In this document: piece by piece, positions 19,209 through 28,955 of the stretch
Numbering within the stretch: position 1 is the first letter of the stretch
Layout: each line of letters starts with the position of its first letter
Source of the DNA: an uncultured Arthrobacter sp.
GTDB taxonomy: Bacteria > Actinomycetota > Actinomycetes > Actinomycetales > Micrococcaceae
Direction of reading: 5' to 3'
Assembly: GCF_947495145.1 (NCBI RefSeq)
Contig: NZ_CANLXP010000013.1
Location: forward strand, 35,828 to 99,827
Length of the DNA: 64,000 nt
Made by a program: the position numbers and the translations under genes
The notes under the pieces: model-generated
What the model saw: only the letters and a program-made list of their open reading frames with translations
Databases searched by the model: none
What the model was told of the DNA's origin: nothing

Positions 19209-20555
19209 TTACCGCAGGCCAAGCTTCGAGGAGCAGGACGGCCAGTGTCCCCAGCCGCCGTTCTGCTTGAGCACCTCGGCGGTTGCGATCTGCTCGGCGC
19301 GCGACGCCTGGTGCGGCAGCGGGGCGTACTTGCCGCCGCCGGCACCGAGCCAGCTCGACGCGCTGAACTGCAGGCCGCCGTAGTAGCCGTTGCCGGTGTT
19401 GATGGACCAGTTGCCGCCGGACTCGCACTCGGCGAGGGCATCCCACGCGCCGCCGCCTGCAACCACTGCAGCGGGGGCGTGCGCGGGCGTTTCGATTTCC
19501 ACCGGGGGCGCGGCCTCGGCTGCGGCTTCAACCTCGGGAGCCTTTTCCTCTTCCGGCTCGGGCTCCGGCTCTTCCTCGCGGGTTCCGACGGCCACGATCT
19601 CCTCGACCGGCTCGCGGGTGACCTTGTCGCTGACCTTTTCCCGGCTGGTTTCCTTGCCGTCGATGACGGTGACGGTGAAGACGCGGGTCCGTTCGCCTGC
19701 GACGCCGACCTGGACCACTCCGCGTTCGCCGATCAAGAGCTCCGCGAATTCCTGCTCGGTGGAGGGAAAATCGATCGACTCGGTCTCGGTGACCTTCTTG
19801 CCGGTCTCTACCCGGGTGACCTTGAGGCCCATACCGGTGACCAGCGAGCTGTGGACCGGCACTGACACGCGGTCTTCGTCGCCGAGGGTGACCTTCGCTT
19901 CAGTGAGCAGGTCCGCCACGGTGTTTCCGGTGGTCTCGATGCGCCGGTCCTTGCCGTCCACCGCCAGGGTGACCGTCTTCGGCGTCGAAATGCTGAGGGT
20001 TGAGCTGAGGGTGACAAGCGGGGTTTCAGCCGGCGCGGAAATGTCGGAATCGCGGGCCACACCGAGGTCGGTCACGAGTTCACCCACGGTCTCGCCGGTG
20101 GTGTGGACTACGGTCTCGGCTCCATTGAGCTCCACCTCGATGGCGGCTGCCTTGTTGACCTGGATGGCGGCGCCGTCGTCAACGGCCGCGGCAAGGGCCG
20201 GGTACACGTCGTCGTTCGCTGTGACCGTCACGTTTGCGGTCCGCAGGACCTCGGCCACGGTGCCGCCGAATGTCTGCACGGTGTTCGACTGCCCGTCGAC
20301 AACCACCTGCACGCTCTTGCCGTTCCCAACGAAGGCCAGAAGCCCAGCCACCAGGCTCAGCATGACCACGCCCTGCCCGGTCAGAACCGCCCAGGCCTTG
20401 GCATCACGCTTTGCCGCTCTCTTCGCCACTCTTCGTGCCACAACGTCCCACATTCCGCGTCGTATCCGGGCACGGGGAAAGAGCGCTTGGATCCGCGCGC
20501 CACGAAGTGGGCGCAGCACAAAGTGCGCAGGCAAATGAACGACGGCGGCAGGCAC
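19209..20555 (-). CDS. rpfB: Resuscitation-promoting factor (DUF348 x3, G5, transglycosylase-like domain)
   Basis: Repeated VQVVVDGQSNTVQTFGGTVAEVL-type DUF348 units, G5 domain, WDALAECESGGNWSINTGNGYYGGLQFSASSWLG. Confidence 0.95.
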   Translation of the reverse strand: MPAAVVHLPAHFVLRPLRGARIQALFPRARIRRGMWDVVARRVAKRAAKRDAKAWAVLTGQGVVMLSLVAGLLAFVGNGKSVQVVVDGQSNTVQTFGGTVAEVLRTANVTVTANDDVYPALAAAVDDGAAIQVNKAAAIEVELNGAETVVHTTGETVGELVTDLGVARDSDISAPAETPLVTLSSTLSISTPKTVTLAVDGKDRRIETTGNTVADLLTEAKVTLGDEDRVSVPVHSSLVTGMGLKVTRVETGKKVTETESIDFPSTEQEFAELLIGERGVVQVGVAGERTRVFTVTVIDGKETSREKVSDKVTREPVEEIVAVGTREEEPEPEPEEEKAPEVEAAAEAAPPVEIETPAHAPAAVVAGGGAWDALAECESGGNWSINTGNGYYGGLQFSASSWLGAGGGKYAPLPHQASRAEQIATAEVLKQNGGWGHWPSCSSKLGLR

Positions 20556-20775
20556 CTGAGCGCACCACTTGAGTTGAGCTGTGCACGCCTGACATGCCTC
20601 ATTCAGGCGCGGCTCAACGCCAGCGGTAACGCAGTAGGAACCCGTCCGCAGCGGACGGCATCAGTCCGAAAGCCTTCCCCGACCCCGGCTAATAAGTGTT
20701 CACCGTAATCTAACTGTGATACGAGGGCAAGCTCGGGCTGCTGAATACGACTGTTGCTCGCTGCAGCCGCGTGGC

Positions 20776-22383
20776 TCAGGCCGCGCCGATGAGTTCCAGC
20801 GAGAGGTCCGGAAAGGCGTCGGCGAAGTGCCCAAGCTTCCACCGGTCACCGAAGATGGCGATACATTCACCGTCGGACCGCCGCAGTATCTCCCCGCCCC
20901 GGAATGAATCAGGAAGGGAGCTTGGCGGACTGGGGATGCGGCGGGCAAGGGTGTAGGACAGATGCTCCATTGACACCGGTGCATTGAACTCGGTGCGCAT
21001 TCGCTGCTCTGCCACCTCGAACTGAAGCTGACCGACGGCGGCGAGCACGGGCGCCTGGTCACCACGCAGTTCGGAGCGCAGCACCTGGATGACACCCTCG
21101 TGATCGAGCTGCTCAATACCCCGCCGGAACTGTTTGTATCGGCCGGGATCCTTCGCCCGCACCGTAACGAACAGCTCGGGCGAGAAGTGCGGGATTTCCG
21201 GGAAGGTCACCGGCTCATCCTGGTAAAGGCTGTCCCCTACCCGCAGGCTCGTTGCGTTCACCAGCCCGACGACGTCGCCCGGCCAGGCCTGCTCGAGGGC
21301 TTCCCGCTCCCGCCCCAGAACCCGATGGGCATACTTGGTCGCGAACGGCCTGCCGGTGCGGGAATTGGTGATGACCATCCCCCGTTCGAAGACGCCGGAG
21401 CAAATTCGAAGGTAGGCAATGTGGTCGCGGTGTGCGGTGTTCGCGCCGGCCTGGACCTTGAACACAAAGCCGGAAAAGCCCGCCTCCAGCGGGCGACTGG
21501 CGCCATCCGCAGTAGCCCGCGGTGTCGGCGCTGAGCCGACTTCCACCAGCAGGTCCACCAGCTGACGCACGCCGAAGTTCCGGGCGGCAGCGGCAAACAG
21601 GACCGGAGTCTGCTGCGCTGAGGCAAACGCCGCGGCGTCGAACTCTCCGTTGGAGGACGCCACCAGACCCAACTCCTCGCTCGCGGTCTCCCACACCAGC
21701 GCGGAATGCGGATCAAGCCCGGAGGGATCGATGGTTGTCTCCAGAGCCGGCTGTGCACCGCCGTCGACCGCTTCCAATGCGATGGAACTGTCGGTGCGCA
21801 CATCGAGCACTCCTTGAAAATCGCCGGCGATGCCCGCGGGCCAGGTCAACGGAACCGGCACCATGTCGGTGCGCTCGCCGATCTGGTCGATCAGCCCCAA
21901 GGCATCCAGGCCGGGCCGGTCCCACTTGTTGACCACCGTGACGATGGGAAGCCCACGCTGCTTGCACACTTCGAGCAGCTTCACCGTCTGCGGTTCGAAG
22001 CCCTTAGCTGCGTCGATCAGCATCACAGCGCAGTCCACCGCTGCAAGGACCCGATACGTGTCCTCGGAGAAATCAGCGTGACCGGGGGTGTCCACCAAAT
22101 TCAGGACGGTATCGCGGTACTCCAGCTGAAGCGCCGCGGAACTGATCGAGATACCGCGCTCGCGTTCCATGCCCATCCAGTCCGACACCGTGCCGTGGCG
22201 ACTGGATTTGCCGTGGGTCACCCCGGCGTCCTGGATTGCGCTCGCGTACAGGGCGAGCGCTTCGGTCAGCGTTGACTTGCCCGCATCCGGATGCGAGATG
22301 ACAGCAAACGTGCGCCTTCTGCGGGCCTGCTCAGCAATGGTGGCTGGGCGTACCGCCTCGGCGGTGTTTGTTGCGCTCGTCAT
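20776..22383 (-). CDS. prfC: Peptide chain release factor 3
   Basis: RRTFAVISHPDAGKSTLTEALALYASAIQDAG..VKGR-type GTPase; NLVDTPGHADFSEDTYR; VNKWDR. Confidence 0.97.
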   Translation of the reverse strand: MTSATNTAEAVRPATIAEQARRRRTFAVISHPDAGKSTLTEALALYASAIQDAGVTHGKSSRHGTVSDWMGMERERGISISSAALQLEYRDTVLNLVDTPGHADFSEDTYRVLAAVDCAVMLIDAAKGFEPQTVKLLEVCKQRGLPIVTVVNKWDRPGLDALGLIDQIGERTDMVPVPLTWPAGIAGDFQGVLDVRTDSSIALEAVDGGAQPALETTIDPSGLDPHSALVWETASEELGLVASSNGEFDAAAFASAQQTPVLFAAAARNFGVRQLVDLLVEVGSAPTPRATADGASRPLEAGFSGFVFKVQAGANTAHRDHIAYLRICSGVFERGMVITNSRTGRPFATKYAHRVLGREREALEQAWPGDVVGLVNATSLRVGDSLYQDEPVTFPEIPHFSPELFVTVRAKDPGRYKQFRRGIEQLDHEGVIQVLRSELRGDQAPVLAAVGQLQFEVAEQRMRTEFNAPVSMEHLSYTLARRIPSPPSSLPDSFRGGEILRRSDGECIAIFGDRWKLGHFADAFPDLSLELIGAA

Positions 22384-22560
22384 GGATTCCCCTCAGTACT
22401 TCTTGAATTTCCTCGAGCGTTTAGAATTGACGCTGGCGTACCTGCGACGGCGCACCGCCGCCCTTCGCTCATTGGCGTACAACCTCCCGACCTTACCGGA
22501 AACCCCGGAAAGACCGCGCATCGTACCGCTTCGCTCCCCCGCTTTTGAAGGAACACCCGT

Positions 22561-24072
22561 ATGCCTACGTCCACCGCAGCTCTCACGCCGATTGAACGCC
22601 AGTCGGTCCTTCTAACGCTGAAGAACCCCCGGCTGCTGAAGGTCGAGGTGCTGGGCGGGCTGGTGGTTGCGCTTGCCCTGATTCCTGAAGCGATTGCGTT
22701 CTCCATTATCGCCGGTGTCGACCCCCGTCTGGGCCTGTTTGCGTCCTTCACCATGGCGGTGTCCATCGCGTTCCTCGGCGGACGGCCGGCGATGATCTCA
22801 GCGGCGACCGGCGCCGTCGCCCTGGTGATCGCGCCGCTGGTGGCGAGCCACGGCGTCGACTATTTCATTGCCGCTGTGATCCTGGGCGGCGTCTTCCAGG
22901 TAGCGCTGGGATTGCTTGGCGTGGCGAAGCTCATGCGCTTTATTCCGCGCTCGGTCATGGTCGGGTTCGTCAATGCCTTGGCCATTCTCATCTTTATGTC
23001 GCAGGTACCGGAGCTGATTGACGTCCCGTGGCTGGTGTACCCCATGGTTGCGGTGGGCCTACTGATCGTGTTCGGTTTGCCGCGGTTGACCAAGGTTGTT
23101 CCGGCGCCGTTGGTGGCGATCGTTGCGCTGACCCTCTTCGCTGTTTTTGCCTCGGTCCGGGTCCCCAACGTCGGTGACAAGGGTGAATTGCCGGACAGTT
23201 TCCCCAGCCTGTTCTTCCCGAACGTTCCACTGAACCTGGAGACGCTCGAGATCATCGCGCCGTTCGCGCTGGCGCTGGCACTGGTCGGTCTCCTGGAATC
23301 CCTGATGACCGCGAAGCTTGTCGACGACATCACCGACACCCGCTCCAACAAAACGCGGGAAAGCTGGGGCCAGGGCGGAGCGAACATCATCACCGGCTTC
23401 TTCGGCGGTATGGGCGGTTGCGCCATGATCGGCCAGACCATGATCAACGTGAAGGCATCCGGTGCCCGCACCCGTATTTCCACCTTCCTTGCCGGCGTCT
23501 TCCTGCTGATCCTGGTGGTGTCACTCGGCGACATCGTTGCAATCATTCCAATGGCAGCGCTTGTCGCAGTGATGATCTTCGTGTCCATCGCGACCTTCGA
23601 CTGGCACAGCATGCAGCCCTCAACGCTGAAGCGGATGCCCAAGAGCGAAACCGCGGTGATGGTGAGCACCGTTGTCGTTGTGGTGTGGACGCATAACCTG
23701 GCAATCGGCGTCGGCGTGGGTGTGCTGGTGGCCATGGTCGCGTTCGCCCGGCGGGTGGCGCATTTCGTCACCGTGGAACGCACCGTGCTGGAGCTGAACG
23801 GCGAAGAGGTGGCCACCTATGTGGTGGACGGTGAGCTGTTCTTCGCGTCGTCCAACGACCTCTACACGCAGTTCGAGTACGCGATGGATCCGGACCGGGT
23901 AATCATCGACATGCACGCTTCGCACCTCTGGGACGCGTCGACTATTGCGGCGCTGGACGCCATCACGGAGAAGTACCACTCCCACGGTAAGCGCGTCGAG
24001 GTCATTGGGCTCAACGACGCCTCAGTCCTCATGCGGGAACGTCTGGCTGGGAAGCTCGGCGCCGGGCACTAG
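22561..24072 (+). CDS. SulP family inorganic anion transporter with STAS domain
   Basis: KVEVLGGLVVALALIPEAIAFSIIAGVDPRLGLFASFTMAVSIAFLGGRPAMISAATGA; C-terminal STAS. Confidence 0.95.
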   Translation: MPTSTAALTPIERQSVLLTLKNPRLLKVEVLGGLVVALALIPEAIAFSIIAGVDPRLGLFASFTMAVSIAFLGGRPAMISAATGAVALVIAPLVASHGVDYFIAAVILGGVFQVALGLLGVAKLMRFIPRSVMVGFVNALAILIFMSQVPELIDVPWLVYPMVAVGLLIVFGLPRLTKVVPAPLVAIVALTLFAVFASVRVPNVGDKGELPDSFPSLFFPNVPLNLETLEIIAPFALALALVGLLESLMTAKLVDDITDTRSNKTRESWGQGGANIITGFFGGMGGCAMIGQTMINVKASGARTRISTFLAGVFLLILVVSLGDIVAIIPMAALVAVMIFVSIATFDWHSMQPSTLKRMPKSETAVMVSTVVVVVWTHNLAIGVGVGVLVAMVAFARRVAHFVTVERTVLELNGEEVATYVVDGELFFASSNDLYTQFEYAMDPDRVIIDMHASHLWDASTIAALDAITEKYHSHGKRVEVIGLNDASVLMRERLAGKLGAGH

Positions 24073-24795
24073 CCAGTCAGCCGCATCGCCGTCGGGATGA
24101 TCACGCGGGGACTTCAAGATCCTCCTGAGAATTTCGCGGGCTGCTTGCTGTTCTCGGGCTCCCGGGCGCTCAGCGAGATCTGCCGCAATTAGCAGCGGCG
24201 GCAGTTGCTCCGGAACGTCGTTTGCAATGTGAAGAATCACGTTTGGTCGCTGGCCGGGACTGGACTTCACAAGAAACCAGTCCCTGATCAAAGCGTCGTA
24301 GTCCCTGCGGTTGACGTACGCCTCGACCTCCAAATTGGAGAGCAACCCTGACGATCTGTGAGAAACTCCGGATAACCGAAGACGCTGATCCTCGCGCAGG
24401 TCCTTGAGGTCGGCGGGGCTGCTGGACAGCTCTACTTTCTCGGCTCTCTTAGCTAACAGGGAGCAAACGAGAGGCAACGGATCCGACGCTTCTTGCAGCC
24501 GCTCCACTCGTTGCTTGAGCCGGTGTCGTTCTACAGGGGACAGATCACTATCGATCGCAGGCGTCCCGCGGGGAGCGTCGCTCCAGGCATTCCAAGCGAG
24601 CTGCCAGGCGCTGCGCTCCGACAAAGGCCGCCCCGCCGGAACTCCTCGACGGTACTGAGCGGCATCCGCTTCCTCAATAACCCACCGACCCCCGACTCTC
24701 CGGGCAGGGATACGCCCGGATTGCACAAGAAGCCGTGCCCGGCTTTCGTTCACCGAAAGTCGCTTAGCCAATTCTGGAACACTGAGGACAGCCAT
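24022..24795 (-). CDS. HTH (excisionase-type) DNA-binding protein, AbiEi-like character uncertain
   Basis: AVLSVPELAKRLSVNESRARLLVQSGRIPARRVGGRWVIEEADAAQY; overlaps sulP convergently by 51 nt. Confidence 0.75.
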   Translation of the reverse strand: MAVLSVPELAKRLSVNESRARLLVQSGRIPARRVGGRWVIEEADAAQYRRGVPAGRPLSERSAWQLAWNAWSDAPRGTPAIDSDLSPVERHRLKQRVERLQEASDPLPLVCSLLAKRAEKVELSSSPADLKDLREDQRLRLSGVSHRSSGLLSNLEVEAYVNRRDYDALIRDWFLVKSSPGQRPNVILHIANDVPEQLPPLLIAADLAERPGAREQQAAREILRRILKSPRDHPDGDAADWLVPGAELPSQTFPHED

Positions 24796-24832
24796 TACGC
24801 AATCATATCGGACGCGCTACGAATAAGTAATG

Positions 24833-25352
24833 GAGCGAGTCAATCAGTCCCACTCGCCGTACGCGCGGCGGGTATTCGCGTTGATGGTCCGGCAGAGTTC
24901 CTCGAGGTCCGTGCCCAGGTGCTCGGCCATGAACCGCACTGTGTACGGCACAGCGTAGCTGGCGTTCGGCTGCCCCCGGAACGGGTGCGGGGTGAGGAAC
25001 GGCGCATCGGTTTCGGTGAGAACCAACTGCGGATCGGCAACCTCCAGGGCGTCACGCAAGTCGCGGGCGTTCTTGAAGGTAACGGTGCCGGAGAGCGAGT
25101 CAATCAGTCCCACTCGCCGTACGCGCGGCGGGTATTCGCGTTGATGGTCCGGCAGAGCTCCTCGAGGTCCGTGCCCAGGTGCTCGGCCATGAACCGCACG
25201 GTGTACGGGACCGCGTAGCTCGCGTTCGGCTGCCCTCGGAATGGGTGCGGGGTGAGGAACGGCGCATCGGTTTCGGTGAGGATCAACTGCGTATCGGCAA
25301 CCTCCAGGGCGTCACGCAAGTCGCGGGCGTTCTTGAAGGTAACGGTGCCGGA
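24833..25352. repeat. 260-bp tandem duplication of the tatD 3' end
   Basis: gagcgagtcaatcagtcccactcgccg... repeats at offset 260 (24833 and 25093), with about 10 mismatches by eye. Confidence 0.95.
24844..25113 (-). pseudogene. Partial tatD copy (C-terminal fragment)
   Basis: 89-aa ORF SGTVTFKNARDLRDALEVADPQLVLTETDAPFLTPHPFRGQPNASYAVPYTVRFMAEHLGTDLEELCRTINANTRRAYGEWD, near-identical to the TatD C-terminus. Confidence 0.9.
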
Positions 25353-26039
25353 GAAGGACATGAACCAGCCGTTCTCGTTGCAGACCCGTGCCAGGTCGGC
25401 GTCGCCGGAGAAGCAATGAAAGACCACCCGGCTGGGAGGTTCCTCCGAGCGCAGGACCTTCACGACGTCGTCGTGCGCGTCCCGGTCATGGATCTGCAGG
25501 GCAAGGTCGAGCCGGCGGGCGATGTCGAGGTGCCGGCGGAAGGAGTATTCCTGTCTCTCGCGCCCGTCCTCGCCGGTGCGGAAGTAGTCAAGGCCGGTCT
25601 CGCCGATCGCCCGGATGCGGGGGTGCTGCGCAAGCTTCTCGATCTCGGTGAGCGCGTCCTCAAGCGTGGCGGCCTCAGCGAGCACGGGCGCTTCGTTGGG
25701 GTGGATCGCCACGGCGCCCAGCAGGCGGCGGTCGCGGTCAACGGCGTCGACGGTGAACCGGGAGGACTCTACGTCCGTACCCACCTGCACCGCGAAGCCG
25801 ACGCCGACCGCCTCGGCCGCATCCATCGCGTCACGGGCGCTGACGGCAACCTGCCCGTCACGGAAATCGAGGTGCGTGTGGTTGTCCATCACGGGGTACG
25901 GAAGCGGCTCGGGAGCCGGTGGGTAGTCGAGTTTCCGGCTGCGGCCGCCCGTCTCGGGAGCGCGTGACCGGCCGGAAGGTGAGCCCTCCGCCGTCGTCTC
26001 TTCGGGGCGGTACTGGACGGGGATCGAACTGGTGCACAT
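25104..26039 (-). CDS. tatD: TatD family deoxyribonuclease
   Basis: MDNHTHLDFRDG, IRAIGETGLDYFRTG, FHCFSGDADLAR, LTETDAPFLTPHPFRG. Confidence 0.95.
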   Translation of the reverse strand: MCTSSIPVQYRPEETTAEGSPSGRSRAPETGGRSRKLDYPPAPEPLPYPVMDNHTHLDFRDGQVAVSARDAMDAAEAVGVGFAVQVGTDVESSRFTVDAVDRDRRLLGAVAIHPNEAPVLAEAATLEDALTEIEKLAQHPRIRAIGETGLDYFRTGEDGRERQEYSFRRHLDIARRLDLALQIHDRDAHDDVVKVLRSEEPPSRVVFHCFSGDADLARVCNENGWFMSFSGTVTFKNARDLRDALEVADTQLILTETDAPFLTPHPFRGQPNASYAVPYTVRFMAEHLGTDLEELCRTINANTRRAYGEWD

Positions 26040-26227
26040 GGTTCAACCCTAGACTTTCCTTGCAGCCCTCTTCCTGCGGGCCCGGGTCTGTGGAACTTTC
26101 CGCCCCGAAGTCCAGTTGTCCTAGTAGTCTTGAGCTAGTTAGCAACCGTTGCCCAGCACGTGTTCCATCGACGTTTTCCACACTGAGGTGGCTCTTCGTT
26201 CCCGGCAGCGTCTGACGGAAGGTATCG

Positions 26228-27289
26228 ATGGACGCCCACAACCAGTACGCCACCCCCAACGGCAGCACGGCGCCCGGCGCATCCGTGGGAACAAGTGCGG
26301 AAACCGTTCGCCCACCGATGACCGGTGAGACGTTCCACGACACCAGCGCGCGCATCCTGAAGTCCATCAACACGGTGATCGACGGCAAGCCCGACGCCGC
26401 CAGGCTGGCTTTGACGGTGCTGCTCGCCGAGGGGCACCTGCTGTTGGAGGACGTGCCGGGGGTTGGCAAGACGATGCTGGCGAAGACCCTGGCGCGCACC
26501 ATCGACTGCAGCGTCAACCGGATTCAGTTCACCCCGGACCTGCTGCCGTCGGACGTCACCGGCGTCTCCATCTATAACCAGGATTCCCACCGGTTCGAGT
26601 TCCGGCGTGGTCCCGTGTTCGCAAACATCGTGATCGGCGACGAGATCAACCGCGCGTCCGCCAAAACCCAGTCCTCCCTGCTTGAGTGCATGGAGGAACA
26701 CCAGGTCACGGTGGACGGCTCCACCCACCGGCTGGCCGAGCCGTTCATGGTCATCGCCACCCAGAACCCGATCGAGATGGAGGGCACGTACCCGCTGCCC
26801 GAAGCCCAGCGCGACCGCTTCATGGCCCGCATCTCCATGGGCTACCCGGACATGAGCTCTGAGATGGAGATGCTGGAAACCCACCAGTCCGTCTCGCCGC
26901 TGCGCTCCATCCAGCCGGTTGCCGGCGTCGAGGACGTCGCGGCGATGATCCGCCAGGTCCGGCAGGTGTACGTCTCCCCCGCGGTGAAGGAATACACGGT
27001 CGGAATCGGGCACGCCACCCGCCAGCACCCGCAGCTCCGGCTCGGTGCCAGCCCGCGCGGCCTGTTGCAGCTGTTGCGGGCGGCGAAGGCCGGTGCTGCG
27101 CTGGAGGGCCGGGACTTCGTGCTGCCCGACGACGTCGCTGCCGTCGCCGAAGCGGTGCTGGCACACCGGCTCATCCTGGACCGGAAGGCGCTCAGCTCCG
27201 GTGAGACGCCGTCGTCGATCATTGCCGGCGTCCTCGCCCGGGTGCCGGTGGCGCGCGACGCCGCGAGCGCGTCCTCACGAAACGGCTGA
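26228..27289 (+). CDS. MoxR family AAA ATPase
   Basis: [44 protein letters not shown]. Confidence 0.97.
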   Translation: MDAHNQYATPNGSTAPGASVGTSAETVRPPMTGETFHDTSARILKSINTVIDGKPDAARLALTVLLAEGHLLLEDVPGVGKTMLAKTLARTIDCSVNRIQFTPDLLPSDVTGVSIYNQDSHRFEFRRGPVFANIVIGDEINRASAKTQSSLLECMEEHQVTVDGSTHRLAEPFMVIATQNPIEMEGTYPLPEAQRDRFMARISMGYPDMSSEMEMLETHQSVSPLRSIQPVAGVEDVAAMIRQVRQVYVSPAVKEYTVGIGHATRQHPQLRLGASPRGLLQLLRAAKAGAALEGRDFVLPDDVAAVAEAVLAHRLILDRKALSSGETPSSIIAGVLARVPVARDAASASSRNG

Positions 27290-27294
27290 CGCCA

Positions 27295-28955
27295 TGTTCC
27301 TGGTCGAGCGCCTGCCGCGGATCCTCACTGCCCGTGGGTGGGGACTGGCCGCGGCCGGTGTGCTGTCGCTGTTGTTCGCGCAGTTCCTCGGCCGGCGGGA
27401 TCTGCTCTATTTGGGCACCCTGCTGGTGCTCCTGCCGCTGGTGTCCGTGCTGGTGCTCCGGCTGGCGAAGCCGCGGTTCACCGTGCACCGAACCTTCGCA
27501 CCGCAGAGCATGGAGACCGGGTTCACCACCACGGTCACGCTATCTGTGGCCTCGGACGGGCCGCTTGGCGGTTCAGTGGTGATGCATGAGCAGCTGCCGC
27601 AGCGCTTTGGCGAGGCCCCCGAGTTCCACTTCCCTGCCCGTCATCCCACTCCCAGCGGGGTGAGTCTGTATGAGTACCGGCTGCGGTCGGCAGCGCGGGG
27701 AGTGTACGACGTCGGCCCTGTCACCGCCGGTTTCACCGACCCCTTTGGCCTGGGCGTCTCCCGGCACACCCTCGGCGGCACCGACCGGCTGGTGGTCACG
27801 CCGAGCCCGCTCGATCTGCCCTACTCTCCGCTGACCGGCGTGCGCGGGACCGACGGCAATGCCGTGACCCGGCGGAACGCCAACCCCAGCGACGACGACG
27901 TCATGACCCGCGAGTACCGCCACGGCGACCCCATGCGCCGGGTCCACTGGGCCGCGACCGCCCGGCACAACGAGCTCATGGTGCGGCAGGAGGAATCGGT
28001 CACCACCCCCGAGGCCACCCTGATCCTCGATCAGCGGCAGGCCAGTTACGGGTCGGGTTTCCTGTCCGCGTTCGCCGACCCGGACGCGGACAACGGCATG
28101 CTCTCCTCGCCCACGTTCGAGTGGGCTGTGGTTGCTTCAGTTTCCATTGCGGCGCACCTGCTGGATCGCAACTACTCACTGCGGTTCGTCGATGAAACGG
28201 GTGCGCCGGCGCTGCGGCGATCGGTGTCTGCACCGTGGCCCGACGATGAGGAGTTCTTCGGCCAGGCCGGGCTGCACGGGATTGCGCAGGGGCTGGCGGC
28301 GCTGGAGTTGCTGCCGGATCCCACGAAGCGGCCTTCGGCGACGCAGAAGCGGCGTTCGGGATCGGACGGGTCTGACTCCGCGCGGGCGGGCTCCGGTTCA
28401 GCGCGTTCGAAGTCTGGTTCGGGTTCTGGATCGCATGCGGTGCGGCGGGCCGCTAACGGCGGCTCTGCGCCGAGTGCGGAGCCGTTTGGCGATCCCATGC
28501 TGGACAAGCTGGCCGGGCTGAAGAACCGCGGGCCGCTGATCGCCCTGCTCGGTGCCATCAGTGAGGCTGAGGCCCGTGAATTGGGGCCGGCGGCAGAGTA
28601 CGGTTCGCAGTCCCTAGCCATTTTGGTCAGCGAGCGTCCGCGAGACCTGCACGCTGTGATGGACGTGCTCCGCGGTGCCGGCTGGCACGTTGTGGCGGTA
28701 AGTCCGAACGCGTCCGTCGCGTCCGCCTGGGCGCACTTCGATACGCCGTCCGCCACGGTGACTTCGTCCACCGCGAAGACGACGTTCGGCTCCGGGTCTG
28801 GGTCCGGGTCCGGCTCTCGCTCTGGGTCTGGATCCGCTTCTGTTGGTTCAGCCGGGTCTGATGATTCAGCCGGTTCTGTCGGGTCCGTCGGTTCATCAGG
28901 TTCTGTCGGGTCCGTCGGTTCATCAGGTTCTGTCGGTTCAGGAGCGCACGCATGA
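27295..28955 (+). CDS. DUF58 domain protein with Gly/Ser/Val repeat tail
   Basis: Start taken at ATG 27295 (MFLVERLPRILTARGWGL); DDDVMTREYRHGDPMRRVHWAATARHNELMVRQEE DUF58 motif. Confidence 0.93.
28871..28940 (+). repeat. 27-bp tandem repeat in the DUF58 C-terminus
   Basis: ggttctgtcgggtccgtcggttcatca repeated about 2.5 times; encodes GSVGSVGSS. Confidence 0.9.

Noticed and set aside
19390-20538. 382-aa plus-strand Ser/Thr/Val-rich ORF
   Set aside because: Antisense to rpfB; composition reflects the opposite strand's codon bias.
20556-20730. Possible ydaO-type (c-di-AMP) riboswitch upstream of rpfB
   Set aside because: This riboswitch class is known upstream of actinobacterial rpf genes, so I looked, but I could not see its conserved blocks by eye. 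An Infernal search with the Rfam ydaO model would decide.
22860-23816. 318-aa minus-strand ORF
   Set aside because: Antisense to sulP with Thr/Ala/Met-rich low-complexity composition.
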